61,273 nt of DNA, from assembly GCA_035697485.1 (NCBI GenBank), contig DASSCU010000062.1:1-61273 (forward strand), read 5' to 3'. This DNA comes from Actinomycetota bacterium. Its GTDB lineage: Bacteria > Actinomycetota > UBA4738 > HRBIN12. A model generated the notes under the pieces. That model did not search any database and had not been told where the DNA came from. It worked only from the letters and a program-made list of their open reading frames with translations. Position 1 is the first letter of the stretch; the number at the start of each line of letters is the position of its first letter. Shown piece by piece: positions 61,078 through 61,273 of the stretch. The translations under genes and the position numbers were made by a program.

Positions 61078-61273
61078 ATGAGCGACCCGACGATCGACGC
61101 AGCCCGCGATGTCCTGGCGGAGAGCCTCGATGAGATTCGCCGCGGCATCGCGGGTCTCACGGTGGATCAGCTCAACGCGAAGCCCGCGGGAGGGGAGACC
61201 AACTCGGTCGCCGTGATCGCGACCCACGCGCTCGCGAGCACCCGCTCGTATATGAGCATCGCGGTCGGCGCGC
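61078..61273 (+). CDS. DinB-family protein, N-terminal part (runs off window end)
   Basis: Sixty-five codons are visible from the ATG: a first helix (AARDVLAESLDEIRRGIAGL), VDQLNAKPAGGETNSVAVIA, then THALASTRSYMSIAVG, with the histidine that begins the DinB metal site and helix 2 following. This matches the DUF664/DinB pattern of actinobacteria. TAGCCT ends 6 nt before the start. Confidence 0.75.
   Translation, partial: MSDPTIDAARDVLAESLDEIRRGIAGLTVDQLNAKPAGGETNSVAVIATHALASTRSYMSIAVGA

Noticed and set aside
52532-61273. Second attachment site (copy of the tRNA-Ala 3' end)
   Set aside because: I looked for GGTTCGACTCCCC-like sequence downstream and saw none in the window; it may lie beyond the end or be lost.

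Overview
The window is strongly G+C-rich, densely packed DNA from a chromosome. Gene order and content point to the Actinomycetota, probably a deep or poorly sampled lineage. The evidence is the stop-start overlaps (ATGA/GTGA), many GTG starts, leaderless genes with a TAGGCT-like -10 hexamer, an RNase E/G with a long basic Arg-Gly-rich N-terminus, actinobacterial-type fab, mreBCD-mrdA-rodA and rplU-rpmA-obg-nadD-rsfS neighbourhoods, and several DinB-fold proteins. No close relative can be named from sequence reading alone.

Layout. (1) 1-6051: a truncated TetR regulator is divergent from a tight five-gene operon for corrinoid-dependent one-carbon metabolism: corrinoid protein, methyl-H4folate:corrinoid methyltransferase, a 2Fe-2S/ASKHA reductive activator, a DUF1638 protein and a non-pyrrolysine MttB-family methyltransferase. 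Two TGACC-N3-GGTCA dyads lie between regulator and operon. (2) 6073-9996: a CarH/LitR-type MerR-B12 sensor is divergent from an ABC exporter (two FtsX-like permeases and an ATPase); a perfect dyad exactly fills the exporter's promoter spacer. (3) 10-18.5 kb: tag, a Gly/Asp-rich anchored protein, a Ser/Thr kinase, a two-component pair, an aminotransferase, an ornithine-cyclodeaminase-like enzyme, an APH-fold kinase and hisN. (4) 18.5-33 kb: tig-clpP-clpX, small membrane and lipoproteins, valS-folC-ndk, a serine hydrolase, and a secreted propeller protein with duplicated Ig-plus-carbohydrate-binding modules. (5) 33-38 kb: fabD-fabH-fabG-acpP-fabF on the minus strand. (6) 38-43.5 kb: mreB-mreC-mreD-mrdA-rodA. 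(7) 43.5-52.5 kb: a REC-kinase hybrid, rng, rplU, rpmA, obg, nadD, a LytR_C protein, rsfS and tRNA-Ala(GGC). (8) 52.5-61 kb: an accessory region starting at the tRNA, with a frameshifted and truncated tyrosine integrase, a broken beta-helix gene, a serine-recombinase tail, 54-bp repeats, a cyclase-AAA-TPR protein, an intact beta-helix protein, an HTH fragment, a secreted protein, a frameshifted P27-type small terminase and a partial DinB gene.

How it works together. The first 10 kb reads as a regulated methyl-transfer module: a TetR protein probably senses a metabolite and a B12 sensor (possibly light-responsive) controls the adjacent exporter. The middle 40 kb is core physiology: protein quality control, fatty-acid synthesis, rod-shape cell-wall synthesis, ribosome assembly and NAD synthesis. 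The last 8 kb looks like the decayed remains of one or more elements that integrated at tRNA-Ala.

The most useful cross-cutting observation is the spacing of a TAnnnT hexamer 6-7 nt before at least ten start codons. It identifies leaderless genes and helps decide several starts.
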